DNA from: Candidatus Enterococcus ferrettii
Lineage (GTDB): Bacteria; Bacillota; Bacilli; Lactobacillales; Enterococcaceae
Direction of reading: 5' to 3'
DNA length: 64,000 nucleotides
Assembly (NCBI RefSeq): GCF_017377655.1
Contig: NZ_JAFREL010000042.1
Span: 26,254-90,253, forward strand
Under the pieces are notes generated by a model. It ran no database searches. It was given only the letters and a program-made list of their open reading frames with translations, and had not been told where the DNA came from. Shown in pieces: positions 10,701-17,966 of this stretch. Each line of letters starts with the position of its first letter. Within the stretch, counting starts at the first letter, position 1. Position numbers and translations under genes: made by a program.

Positions 10701-12080
10701 ATCATTAGTACTGAAAAGGATACTAGTCAAGATGAATTACGAACGGCAACTGCCACTATCAATGTCATGAATATCGGCCGATTAGGAATTTATCAAACGA
10801 TTACCCCTTCTGTAGAGGAAGTTAATCAAGCGTATACTCTAAGTATTGTTCCTTATTCAACAATGCGGGAAGAAGAAAAAGTACGAGGTATTATTCCATT
10901 ACCAAAGGATGGCAGCTATTCAGGCAATAATTTCGAAGGACAGAATGAACTCACTGGCATTCAAACTGATATTGATCCCGGTAAATCTATCGCTATTTAT
11001 CTGAATGATAGTTTGGTTACTGAAAAAAATCCTAATTTGATCGATACAACACAAAATGGCTGGTATCTATATACCGGAAGCAGTCAAGATTTATCCAATG
11101 TACAGACTGTATTATACGAATATCAACAAAAGCTTCAACCGAAAGAATCAACAGCGATTCATCTTGACCTAAAAAACAAGCAAAACAGCTATGGCAACTC
11201 TTATCGTCATCAAGCTTTTGGCAACTCACTTTCGGATTACAAAGTACCTATTTCATCAAATATTGTTGAACATTCAGTTAAGGGCCGAAGAATTAGTGGA
11301 AAAGTTTGGTTAGATGAAAATAGGGATGGGCAGTTGCAAAGTGCTGAACCCAAACTGAAAAACGTTCCTGTTTCCTTGTACCGAAAAGATGGATCTAATT
11401 ATGTTTTGGTGCTAAAAAACTTGAGAGATGAGTCATTGGAGGGAATTAAAACGGATGCTGCTGGCAATTATGCGTTTGAGTATTTAGCAGCCGGTGAATA
11501 TATTGTCTCCTTTGACCAGAAGTCTTCTGTTTTGAAGAATAAGAACATTACCACGTTTGATACAGGTGACAAAGCTACCAGCTCGAAAGTTGATAAAGAT
11601 AATCAGCTGTCGGGAATTACTGGTTGGAACACTGTATTAAGTGAAGATTTTCCTCTATTGAAGGATATGGCAGACAATTGTTATGAACAAATTAATCTGC
11701 ACTTAGGTGTCTATACTGTAAATGTTCCACCACCAAAACCGCCAGACCCATTAGATCCACCAGAACCGAGTAAGCCGCCAGGGCCTGCTCCAAGTACTAC
11801 TGATGATTCCAACAGTAGTACTACGAGTAATTCATCGGGCAAAGATTCGTCTACTTCTGAATCATCTGAGACAGAAAAAAGTAGTGTAGGTGGCATAGGA
11901 GGAAAGAACATTCCTCCTGGAAGTCAAATAAACAGAAAAGATTTACCGGTTACGAATTCCAAGCGTTCACTATTGCCTAAGACAAATGACCTAAGTGGGA
12001 CATTGTTTATAGTGTTTGGTGTATGTTTACTAATTCTTTCCGGTAGCATATTAATAAAACGATCGAAGCAATCTAAATAA
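7731..12080 (+). CDS. LPxTN-anchored cell-surface protein with SdrD B-like domain
   Basis: A 1449-residue exported wall protein. The ATG at 7731 is chosen because it follows GGAGGG and begins a signal peptide (MINKRVNGLAVFLLLVSVIA, cleaved after about residue 32); the frame is open further upstream but lacks a start context. A large extracellular region without obvious repeats runs to about 1180. A Cna-B/SdrD B-like fold follows (GKVWLDENRDGQ ... TDAAGNYAFEYLAAGEYIV, about 1184-1290), then a Pro-rich wall-spanning stretch (about 1332-1353), a Ser/Thr-rich linker and a sorting signal LPKTN at 1415-1419 with hydrophobic helix and Lys/Arg tail. The sortase motif has Asn in place of the common Gly. 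It is probably an adhesin; its ligand is unknown. It stands alone with its own promoter and terminator. Confidence 0.9.
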   Translation: MINKRVNGLAVFLLLVSVIAPVFFATRSLAEATDTPIELLSFKLIEQQDQQLTAELSLSVPESQDEQQITLDISDNYLIDSENLPVIDQETKETIGNCTYQNRQINLDFNPMTKDTTVEIQLNGDYLSDENDLYVEHSATNQRLIIQQDQLQQSDSIINDSSDSVEKKANVQGLEPSTSFLPLSSSLTLHADLNEAEIVDGTENFDVNNNPGNDASPNNQIVRSFDTITYPIKMTLNDSSGGTLNNIRIKVTGTLHNGIVAGRTNAVFADNSINDYTHNTVTFEDEYVVGATGNAVTFPVVVNVLGADHGTVLQPEFHVQVISIDGVDVTSEDIKADFTQVIPRTVSSKVSIAPKISYGTIKFASQTLVTAGMFNKNHRTIPLGVELMAVPLPGKTDIKGAAFPRDDLQMKLNLKGRVVWDNHAKPEHTLDFTGTDQSPFIIDHHNYIVNTGANLISSNPNTWSNTANVEYKLREFNDARSYWAGSKRSDKASYDELNSIWDSGKYEIDQYDLKNEITIDIKDYQLGASYPVRRADGYTGRTVYGPNEKVFTNQNLDLLLPNDYTYQGSLNPEKFDNTLYYNATLSFIDNEGETKESFTEFAIRNEVPGLKGTLSANFKNPDTGLPFGKYTIANDIDPYGDGQTVSGAKVALSGGGTFGDTTVEGGYQYLQKWNTDAFQMTNEDFNSNELLLQSVPVFGSIGYPHTGKGYWYGISKKTNPNSLGNLKTANVTDYDWYDGATIASNQTYDKVGAVLIDYRLPIARTWKYNASNNKKGVQLTIITEKLGSSTTKDTPNIYVAEMDVFRDENRPLFNPNNPSASYNEPSRYSISNGYAIHKETKYDEDNKLFSLQEPAQGHTKFDTLGIVPVKVSNAIEAERSTYHSTENAKWTIHDNGLIASKNYNEEDEIFWTVTLPPGLSYQYGSGKYDQAGLEPTVITNPDKSQTLIWTIKAVSTPEETALLKNIEFETNFDDININYTNNVAELTVQSIISTEKDTSQDELRTATATINVMNIGRLGIYQTITPSVEEVNQAYTLSIVPYSTMREEEKVRGIIPLPKDGSYSGNNFEGQNELTGIQTDIDPGKSIAIYLNDSLVTEKNPNLIDTTQNGWYLYTGSSQDLSNVQTVLYEYQQKLQPKESTAIHLDLKNKQNSYGNSYRHQAFGNSLSDYKVPISSNIVEHSVKGRRISGKVWLDENRDGQLQSAEPKLKNVPVSLYRKDGSNYVLVLKNLRDESLEGIKTDAAGNYAFEYLAAGEYIVSFDQKSSVLKNKNITTFDTGDKATSSKVDKDNQLSGITGWNTVLSEDFPLLKDMADNCYEQINLHLGVYTVNVPPPKPPDPLDPPEPSKPPGPAPSTTDDSNSSTTSNSSGKDSSTSESSETEKSSVGGIGGKNIPPGSQINRKDLPVTNSKRSLLPKTNDLSGTLFIVFGVCLLILSGSILIKRSKQSK

Positions 12081-12085
12081 GAGGA

Positions 12086-12123
12086 GTTACCCGCTGATTT
12101 TTAATTAGTGGGTAACTTTTTTA
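12086..12123 (+). terminator. Terminator of the surface protein gene
   Basis: GTTACCCGCT pairs with AGTGGGTAAC, one mismatch, and is followed by TTTTTTA. It begins six bases after the stop codon. Confidence 0.85.
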
Positions 12124-12338
12124 TGATTGTTTTGTTGAGAATTTGACCTATTTGAAACTTCATGGCACGAAAAAAACTGTTGCGAGAATAAGAGAAGCAA
12201 TAGGTGATTAATTACTTGCGAAGAATATTTGCTATTTGTTTTTAATAATTTTTGCAAAAGGCGTTTCAACAACTTAAAATGCCAAATTCTTTGTGTTATG
12301 ATGAAGAAGAGAAAATTCGATTTGCAAAGGAGAAGCCA

Positions 12339-13109
12339 ATGAATTCAGCAGCCCGCAGAGATTTTATTATTAAAGAATTAGAGGAAAATCATACAGTTAA
12401 AATCTTAGAGCTTAGTCGACAGTTAAAAGTAACTCGTGAAACCATTCGTAAAGATCTTTATTTCCTTGAAAAGAAAGGGATTATTAAGAAGGTTCATGGT
12501 GGTGCTGTCTTAGAAATTTCTAATCAGGAAACGGATTATGAAAAACGAAAAAATGAATTTCATGACGAAAAAGCGATCATTGCCAAAAAGGCTGCCTCTT
12601 ATATTGAAGAAGGGGATACTGTTTATTTGGATTATGGAACAACAACCTTGGCATTAGCCAAAGAGATTGTCAAAATGAAAAATCTGACGGTTGTGACAAA
12701 CACGATTCCTATCGTCAATTTATTGCTAAAGAATAAAACGATTCATTTAATTATGCCTGGAGGAATTGTTCGAAACAATGAATCTTCCTTGTACGGGCCT
12801 TTTGCCTCTAACAATATTAAGGAAATATATGTTTCAATTGGTTTTTTTGGATGCAGTGGAATTGATATGGAACGAGGAATTACTTCTCACCATACTGGAG
12901 AAAATTTGGTTTCCAAGGAAATGATCCAGCACAGCCAAACGACCGTTATTCTAGCTGATCACAGTAAATTTGGCGCGGTGGCCTTCAATAGAACCGCTAC
13001 ATTTGATCAGGTTGATATCGTTATTACCGACCAGTCAAGAAACAAAGAAGAGCAACAGCAATTAACACAACAGGGAGTGGAATTGATTGATGGCTCAGAA
13101 GAAGAATAG
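12339..13109 (+). CDS. DeoR-family repressor, first copy
   Basis: A 257-residue DeoR/GlpR-type regulator. The N-terminal winged helix reads VKILELSRQLKVTRETIRKD and the C-terminal sugar-phosphate sensor domain carries YLDYGTTTLALAKEI and the FFGCSGID loop. The start at 12339 is chosen for its AAGGAG site; the frame extends upstream to 12252 without one. It is a close paralogue of the DeoR protein at 13.8 kb and precedes the first gatB copy. It probably represses the galactitol/tagatose genes and responds to a phosphorylated intermediate such as tagatose-6-phosphate or its bisphosphate. The division of labour between the two copies is unknown. Confidence 0.88.
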   Translation: MNSAARRDFIIKELEENHTVKILELSRQLKVTRETIRKDLYFLEKKGIIKKVHGGAVLEISNQETDYEKRKNEFHDEKAIIAKKAASYIEEGDTVYLDYGTTTLALAKEIVKMKNLTVVTNTIPIVNLLLKNKTIHLIMPGGIVRNNESSLYGPFASNNIKEIYVSIGFFGCSGIDMERGITSHHTGENLVSKEMIQHSQTTVILADHSKFGAVAFNRTATFDQVDIVITDQSRNKEEQQQLTQQGVELIDGSEEE

Positions 13110-13240
13110 GATAATATGAGGTTTATTTGATTCACACTGATTATAAGATTTAAAGTGGCTGTGATACTTTGTATTGTAGCTGCTTTTTTTGCCTTTTTAC
13201 GTTATAACACGAGTCTTTTCCGCTTTTATTTTTCTTTTTG

Positions 13241-13306
13241 TTGCAAATAGCAAAATATGGTGTTGCAAAAGCAAAAATATGTGCTATTATAATGGTAACG
13301 ATTACA
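13241..13306 (+). promoter_or_regulatory. gatB1 promoter with tandem DeoR-like operators and a cre site
   Basis: Two direct copies of TTGCAAAnAGCAAAA-like sequence start at 13241 and 13263, exactly 22 bases apart. The second overlaps the -35 (TTGCAA, 13263-13268); -10 is TATTAT (13285-13290), 16-base spacer. A cre-like site lies just after it at 13293-13306 (TGTAATCGTTACCA on the other strand, one mismatch to TGWAANCGNTNWCA). The same arrangement is found before gatA, so these elements are very probably DeoR and CcpA sites. Confidence 0.75.
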
Positions 13307-13348
13307 AAGTATTTGAAGACTGGATTAAAGAGAAAGAGGGTCGTAATG

Positions 13349-13627
13349 ATGAAAAAAGTTATTGTAGCATGTGGTGGAGCCGTAGCAACGTCGACGGTTG
13401 CCGCTAACAAGATTAGAGAGTTAGCTAAAAGAGAAGGGATTCCGGTAGAAGTTTCGCAATGTCGCGTAAACGAGTTAGAATCAAAAAAAGACAATGTTGA
13501 TCTGATCGTAACAACCGCGAAAGTGAAGAAAGACTATGGTGTTCCTGTTGTTCACGGTGTAGCCTTCATTTCAGGTGTGAATATTGCAGCCACTGAAGAA
13601 AAGATTCTTGATGTTTTAAAAGATTAA
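13349..13627 (+). CDS. gatB: PTS galactitol-type IIB component, orphan copy
   Basis: A 92-residue galactitol-family IIB starting MKKVIVACGGAVATST, with the phosphorylatable Cys8. It follows a GAGGG site; the frame runs open further upstream, but only this start matches the second copy. It differs from the gatB copy at 16.3 kb at 8 of 92 residues, while many synonymous positions differ, so the duplication is old and both proteins are under selection. It has its own promoter, operator and terminator and no adjacent IIA or IIC. It may supply extra IIB for the GatC at 16.6 kb or act in signalling. Confidence 0.88.
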   Translation: MKKVIVACGGAVATSTVAANKIRELAKREGIPVEVSQCRVNELESKKDNVDLIVTTAKVKKDYGVPVVHGVAFISGVNIAATEEKILDVLKD

Positions 13628-13638
13628 GCATGGAAAGA

Positions 13639-13683
13639 CGGTACTGACAAATTACTGAACTACAGTAGATTTGCTAGTACCGG
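13639..13683 (+). terminator. Long hairpin after the orphan gatB
   Basis: GGTACTgaCAAAT pairs with ATTTGctAGTACC and a nested ACTG/CAGT stem closes the loop. It starts about a dozen bases after the stop codon. Only four T residues follow, so it is a weak terminator or a 3'-end stabiliser. Confidence 0.6.
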
Positions 13684-13746
13684 TTTTAATCACTTTATTA
13701 GTGAAAAGATTAACAGAATTTAATTCCTCAATCTATAACTGGCAAT

Positions 13747-13771
13747 GGGCAGCATTACTGCCTCTTTTTTT
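13747..13771 (+). terminator. Short terminator placed directly before the second deoR ribosome site
   Basis: GGCAG-catta-CTGCC followed by TCTTTTTTT ends 8 bases before the AAGGAG site of the next gene. It may stop most gatB transcripts while letting some read into deoR, or act as an attenuator. Confidence 0.55.
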
Positions 13772-13792
13772 ATCATAGTAAGGAGTGAAATA

Positions 13793-14557
13793 ATGAATTC
13801 GACTGAACGAAAAGAGTATATTTTGGATTCTTTGGATACTAAGCACTCTGTAAGAATCAATGAACTAAGTCAAAATTTAAAAGTAACTAGAGAAACAATT
13901 CGCCGTGATCTAAACACCCTGGAAAAAGAAGGGATGATCAAAAAGGTTCATGGGGGAGCAATTCTAGATAATCAAACGGGGGAAACGGATTATGAAAAAC
14001 GAAAAATCGAACGTTGGCATGCCAAAGAAAAAATTGCCAAACTAGCCGCTAGCTATATTGAAGAGGGTGATAGTGTTTATTTGGACTATGGTACGACTAC
14101 TTTGGCTTTAGCAAAAGAAATTTGCAAAATGAAGAATATTACGGTCGTAACCAATACCATTCCGATCATTAATACGCTGTTGAAAAATGACGAGATTGAC
14201 ATTATTATTCCTGGAGGTTTACTGAGAAGCAACGAGTCCTCGCTATTTGGACAATTTGCGTTAAACAATATGTGTGAGATTTTCGTGAATATTGGCTTTT
14301 TTGGCTGCAGCGGCATTGAAAGCAAAGCGGGAGTTACTAGTCATCATATGGGAGAAGTCCAAGTCTCTAAGCAAATGGTTGAACAGAGTCAAAGTGTAAT
14401 TATTTTGGCTGATCAAAGCAAATTTGGCAATATGGCTTTTAACCGCACGGCCTCACTCGAAGAAATTGATATTGTTATCACCGATTCTTTAGGAGACAAT
14501 AACAAGGAGTATGATGCCTTAAATGAACATGGGATTGAACTAATTTCCGCCGAATAA
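13793..14557 (+). CDS. DeoR-family repressor, second copy
   Basis: A 254-residue DeoR regulator starting MNSTERKEYILDSLD after AAGGAG. It has the winged helix VRINELSQNLKVTRETIRRD and the sensor domain with YLDYGTTTLALAKEI and FFGCSGIE. It is about two-thirds identical to the first copy by eye, including GGETDYEKRK-like linkers, so the pair arose by duplication. It is convergent with the sugar kinase gene and lies 1.2 kb before gatA. Like its paralogue it is expected to bind the TTGCAAAAGC motifs before gatB1, gatA and the kinase gene. Confidence 0.88.
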   Translation: MNSTERKEYILDSLDTKHSVRINELSQNLKVTRETIRRDLNTLEKEGMIKKVHGGAILDNQTGETDYEKRKIERWHAKEKIAKLAASYIEEGDSVYLDYGTTTLALAKEICKMKNITVVTNTIPIINTLLKNDEIDIIIPGGLLRSNESSLFGQFALNNMCEIFVNIGFFGCSGIESKAGVTSHHMGEVQVSKQMVEQSQSVIILADQSKFGNMAFNRTASLEEIDIVITDSLGDNNKEYDALNEHGIELISAE

Positions 14558-14600
14558 AGAAGCAACTAGTCAAATTGATTCGACTAGTTGCTTCTTTTTG
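14558..14600. terminator. Bidirectional terminator between deoR copy 2 and the kinase gene
   Basis: AGAAGCAACTAGTC and GACTAGTTGCTTCT form a 14-bp perfect stem with T runs on both strands. It separates two convergent genes. Confidence 0.9.
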
Positions 14601-14611
14601 TGCGCCTTCGA

Positions 14612-15547
14612 TTAATAATTAGTTGCTTCCAGCGAATCATAAATTGCATCGATATCTGTTTGCTTTAATTCTGGATACCAGCTTAGGACATTGGCCGTTG
14701 AATAGCTGATAGCTTTCTTTAGCGTAGTTACGGCATCATTTTGCAAACGTATATTTTTGACTAATCCTCCTAGAAAGAAATCACCACAGGCAATTGGATT
14801 TTTGGCAGCGACCTCTTGCGCCTGTACATGAATGATTTGATCATTAATTTTAGCGATAATCCCTTTAGCACCTAAAGTGATTATAAAGATAGGAGTCTCT
14901 GCTGCAGCATCTGATTTCAATAAATCAGCGTAAGCATCCACTGTATCCAATTTTAAATTCGGGAATAGATCCAAAATTTCTTCATCATTAATTTTTATAG
15001 CATAAGGTTGTGCTTTGTAGGCCTGAACCAAGGCTTCACCACTAGTGTCCACAAAAACTTTTACATCTTTCTCTTGAAATTCTTTAATGAAGCTAGCGAT
15101 GTAGTCACCGGGCATCCCTTTCATTAATGAGCCGCTGAAGACAACATAATCACTAGGAGCAATAGCATGTTTTAGTTTGTTGGTAAAAGCATCGAGCAGC
15201 TCTGGATTCAAATCAAAGCTGTTTTCATAAATAGGATAGGTCTGATTGTTTTTCGTATCCATTACAATGTTGCATACCCGAGTGTTTTTATCGACTTCTG
15301 TTAGTTGTAGAGAGGTATTGTTTGCATTTGCCAATTCTTCTAATAAATCCCCATTTCGTCCACCTGCGATGGTGTGAACACAGAAATCAACGTGTGGTGG
15401 TTCGAATCCCAGTGCATAAGCTACATTGAAGCTTTTACCTCCAGCAAATTCCTTTACCTCGTAGGGGCGATTAGGTTTTCCTTCAATAAAGCCATCAATT
15501 AACAGTGTACGATCGATAGCAGGATTAGGGCAAATTAAATGTATCAT
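14612..15547 (-). CDS. PfkB-family sugar-phosphate kinase, probable tagatose-6-phosphate kinase
   Basis: A 311-residue ribokinase/PfkB kinase. The start MIHLICPNPAIDRTLLIDG is chosen for its AAGGAG site. The first family signature is AGGKSFNVA and the C-terminal one NPIACGDFFLGG with the catalytic Asp; the usual GAGD reads ACGD, a small deviation. Such kinases phosphorylate fructose-1-phosphate or tagatose-6-phosphate. Its place between the gat operators, opposite gatA-gatB-gatC-gatD-lacD, argues for tagatose-6-phosphate to tagatose-1,6-bisphosphate, the step otherwise missing. It is divergent from gatA and its promoter carries the same TTTGCAAA motif. Confidence 0.82.
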   Translation of the reverse strand: MIHLICPNPAIDRTLLIDGFIEGKPNRPYEVKEFAGGKSFNVAYALGFEPPHVDFCVHTIAGGRNGDLLEELANANNTSLQLTEVDKNTRVCNIVMDTKNNQTYPIYENSFDLNPELLDAFTNKLKHAIAPSDYVVFSGSLMKGMPGDYIASFIKEFQEKDVKVFVDTSGEALVQAYKAQPYAIKINDEEILDLFPNLKLDTVDAYADLLKSDAAAETPIFIITLGAKGIIAKINDQIIHVQAQEVAAKNPIACGDFFLGGLVKNIRLQNDAVTTLKKAISYSTANVLSWYPELKQTDIDAIYDSLEATNY

Positions 15548-15575
15548 TGTTTGCAACTCCTTCTCTTTTTTGTCA

Positions 15576-15604
15576 ATAGTAGCACCTTTGCAAAAATAAA
15601 GCAA
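15576..15604 (-). promoter_or_regulatory. Promoter of the sugar kinase gene with DeoR-like motif
   Basis: On the - strand, TTGCTT (15599-15604) and TACTAT (15576-15581) are 17 bases apart. The spacer contains TTTTTGCAAAGGTGC, resembling the TTGCAAAAGC repeats of the gatB1 and gatA promoters, so the kinase is probably under the same DeoR control. Confidence 0.65.
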
Positions 15605-15669
15605 TCCAAAGTAGGATACAGACTTTTTTATTGGCTTTTTGACCTAGAAAAAGATCTTTTTAAACAAAA

Positions 15670-15727
15670 TGCAAACAAAAGCATTGCAAAAGCAAAATAG
15701 TATGCTATTATGATGATAACGATTACA
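15670..15727 (+). promoter_or_regulatory. gatA operon promoter, DeoR-like operators and perfect cre site
   Basis: TGCAAACAAAAGCA (15670) is followed by TTGCAAAAGCAAAA (15684-15697), which overlaps the -35. The -10 is TATTAT (15706-15711) after 16 bases. Immediately downstream, 15714-15727 on the - strand reads TGTAATCGTTATCA, matching the CcpA consensus TGWAANCGNTNWCA at all 14 positions. CcpA bound there would block transcription when glucose is present. Confidence 0.82.
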
Positions 15728-15819
15728 ACAGATGCCAACAAAAAAAGCACTTGGCAGGTTGTTATCATGATTATGCAAATCAAATGCAAACTGTCAAAAA
15801 TATCTTAAGGAGGAAAAAC

Positions 15820-16266
15820 ATGATTACAAAGGATTTCTTGTATTGCCAGTATACGGTAAAGGATAAAGAGGAATTATTTGACCGCTTAACCGCTGATTTA
15901 ATGGCAAAAGATATTGTACGAGAAGGGTTCTCACAGGCATTGAAGGATCGGGAGGCAGAATTTCCAACTGGCTTACCAGTCAAGCATGGCGTGGCTATTC
16001 CTCATACAGATGGATCATTAGTTAATTCGGATCAGCTGCTCTTCGTAACTTTAACTGAGCCGATCGTCTTTAATGAAATGGGCGGCGATGATGAAGATAC
16101 GATTGAAGTAAATGTTGTCGTGATGTTGGCAGTGAAAGATGGTAAAAAGCATTTAACTGTTTTGCAAAATTTAATCGAAGCGATTCAAAAAGAAGGCTTC
16201 GTCGATCAATTGGTTGACTCAACCAATGAGGAACAAATTTTAGCAGCAGTGAATGCGTTTTTATAA
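15820..16266 (+). CDS. gatA: PTS galactitol-type IIA component
   Basis: A 148-residue IIA of the fructose/mannitol-GatA fold. The conserved GLPVKHGVAIPHTD carries the active-site His. The start at 15820 is fixed by TAAGGAGG seven bases upstream; the frame is open 69 bases earlier but lacks a site. First gene of the galactitol operon, expressed from the cre-controlled promoter at 15.7 kb. It delivers phosphate from HPr to GatB. Confidence 0.9.
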   Translation: MITKDFLYCQYTVKDKEELFDRLTADLMAKDIVREGFSQALKDREAEFPTGLPVKHGVAIPHTDGSLVNSDQLLFVTLTEPIVFNEMGGDDEDTIEVNVVVMLAVKDGKKHLTVLQNLIEAIQKEGFVDQLVDSTNEEQILAAVNAFL

Positions 16267-16286
16267 AAGAAGGGAAAGATAAACAG

Positions 16287-16565
16287 ATGAAAAAAGTAAT
16301 TGTAGCATGTGGCGGAGCAGTAGCAACTTCAACAGTAGCGGCGAATAAGATTCGCGAACTGGCTAAACGGGAAGGCATTCCAGCAGAGGTTTCACAGTGT
16401 CGAGTGAATGAATTGGATTCAAAAAAAGATGGCATTGATTTAATTGTAACAACTGCAAAAGTGAAAAAGGATTATGGTGTTCCAGTTGTTCATGGCGTTG
16501 CTTTTATCTCAGGGGTCAACATGGAAGCAACTGAACAAAAGATTTTGGATGTACTAAAAAAATAA
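16287..16565 (+). CDS. gatB: PTS galactitol-type IIB component
   Basis: A 92-residue IIB with the P-loop-like ACGGAVATST motif and phospho-Cys8. It lies between gatA and gatC, so this is the operon copy; the orphan copy at 13.3 kb is 91 percent identical in protein by direct count. It accepts phosphate from GatA and phosphorylates the sugar alcohol moved by GatC. Confidence 0.93.
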   Translation: MKKVIVACGGAVATSTVAANKIRELAKREGIPAEVSQCRVNELDSKKDGIDLIVTTAKVKKDYGVPVVHGVAFISGVNMEATEQKILDVLKK

Positions 16566-16583
16566 TTATTGGAGGAAAATATC

Positions 16584-17966
16584 ATGGGAGTTATTCAATA
16601 TATTGTTGATCTAGGTGCAAGCGTAATGCTGCCAATCGTTATCTTAATTTTAGGTCTACTTCTAGGGCAAGGAATTGGTAAATCGTTAAGAGCAGGGATT
16701 ACGATCGGAATTGGTTTTGTTGGTATTAACTTAGTCATCAGCCTGCTGACAGAAAACTTGGGTGCTGCCGCTGAATCAATGGCGGAGAACTTCAATCTTG
16801 GGTTAAACGTAGTTGACTTAGGTTGGCCAGGAACGTCACCGATGGCTTGGGCTTCAGATTTAGGACTTATTGCTATTCCAGTCGCTATTGGTGTGAACGT
16901 TTTAATGTTATTACTAAAAATGACTCGTGTAGTCAATGTAGATATTTGGAACATTTGGCATATGGCTTTCACAGGAGCGATCGTACAAACGGCGACTGGC
17001 AGCTTCTATCTAGGTATTTTGGGTGTTGTCATTCATGCAATTATTGCTTATAAACTGGGAGATATGTTTGGTGCAGTTACCGATGAGTACTTTGGTTTAG
17101 AAGGAATTTCAATTCCACACGGTTCTTCTGCTTATATGGGCATTTTCTCAGTGCCAATTGATGATTTGATTGAAAAAATTCCAGGACTGAATAAGATCAA
17201 CATTACTTCAGAAAAAATCGAGTCTCGCTTAGGTGTCTTAGGACAACCAACAATTGTCGGGGCATTCCTAGGATTAGTGATCGGTTTATTAGCAGGTTAC
17301 AACTTTGGCGATTCTATGCAGCTAGCAATTCAAATGGCTGCTGTTATGGTCTTGATGCCAATGGTCGTTAAGTTGATCATGGAAGGTTTAATTCCAATTT
17401 CAGAAGCTGCTCGTAATCTTTTAGACAAACATTTCAAAGGTAGTGAATTGCGGATTGGTTTAGACCCAGCATTACTTTTAGGCGATGCACAAGTTATCGC
17501 AGCTAGTTTAATCTTTGTTCCATTAACTATTTTGATTGCAGTTATCGTACCAGGCAACCAGGTATTACCATTTGGTGACTTGGCAACAATCGGATTCTTT
17601 ATTGCAATGGCTGTTGGGGTACACAAAGGTAATTTGTTCCGTACGTTGATTTCTGGTTCGTTCATTATGTTCATGACCATTTGGATTTCTAACCAAATGA
17701 TTAATTTGCAAACATTGCTGGGACAAAATGTTGGGTTAGTTGGAGCAGGCGAACGTGTTTCTTCTCTTGATCAAGCCGGCAGTCCAATCACTTATTTACT
17801 GGCAAATGGATTGACTTTCAAAATGGGAGCAGGCTTCTTCATTATTCTAGTTTTATATGTTGCCGCTTTTGTTTACACATTTATCAAATACAAAAAGAAT
17901 ACCTTATATGTAGAAGTAGAAGAGTTTGAAGGAGATGAAGCTGGTGAAAGCATTAGTAGTAACTAA
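16584..17966 (+). CDS. gatC: PTS galactitol-type IIC permease
   Basis: A 460-residue polytopic membrane protein of the GatC family. The ATG at 16584 follows TTGGAGGA; an in-frame TTG lies at 16569. Hydrophobic helices alternate along the whole length, and segments such as GWPGTSPMAWASDLGLIAIP, IPHGSSAYMG and GLDPALLLGDAQVIAASL are typical of the family. It imports galactitol or a related hexitol as the 1-phosphate, together with GatA and GatB. The last 23 bases overlap the dehydrogenase gene. Confidence 0.93.
   Translation: MGVIQYIVDLGASVMLPIVILILGLLLGQGIGKSLRAGITIGIGFVGINLVISLLTENLGAAAESMAENFNLGLNVVDLGWPGTSPMAWASDLGLIAIPVAIGVNVLMLLLKMTRVVNVDIWNIWHMAFTGAIVQTATGSFYLGILGVVIHAIIAYKLGDMFGAVTDEYFGLEGISIPHGSSAYMGIFSVPIDDLIEKIPGLNKINITSEKIESRLGVLGQPTIVGAFLGLVIGLLAGYNFGDSMQLAIQMAAVMVLMPMVVKLIMEGLIPISEAARNLLDKHFKGSELRIGLDPALLLGDAQVIAASLIFVPLTILIAVIVPGNQVLPFGDLATIGFFIAMAVGVHKGNLFRTLISGSFIMFMTIWISNQMINLQTLLGQNVGLVGAGERVSSLDQAGSPITYLLANGLTFKMGAGFFIILVLYVAAFVYTFIKYKKNTLYVEVEEFEGDEAGESISSN

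Noticed and set aside
8460..11911. Several frames of 60-96 codons on either strand inside the surface protein gene
   Set aside because: All are contained in a single long coding frame and lack start contexts.
13150..13494. 114-codon - strand frame over gatB1
   Set aside because: Antisense shadow of a recognised gene; a similar shadow appears over gatB2.
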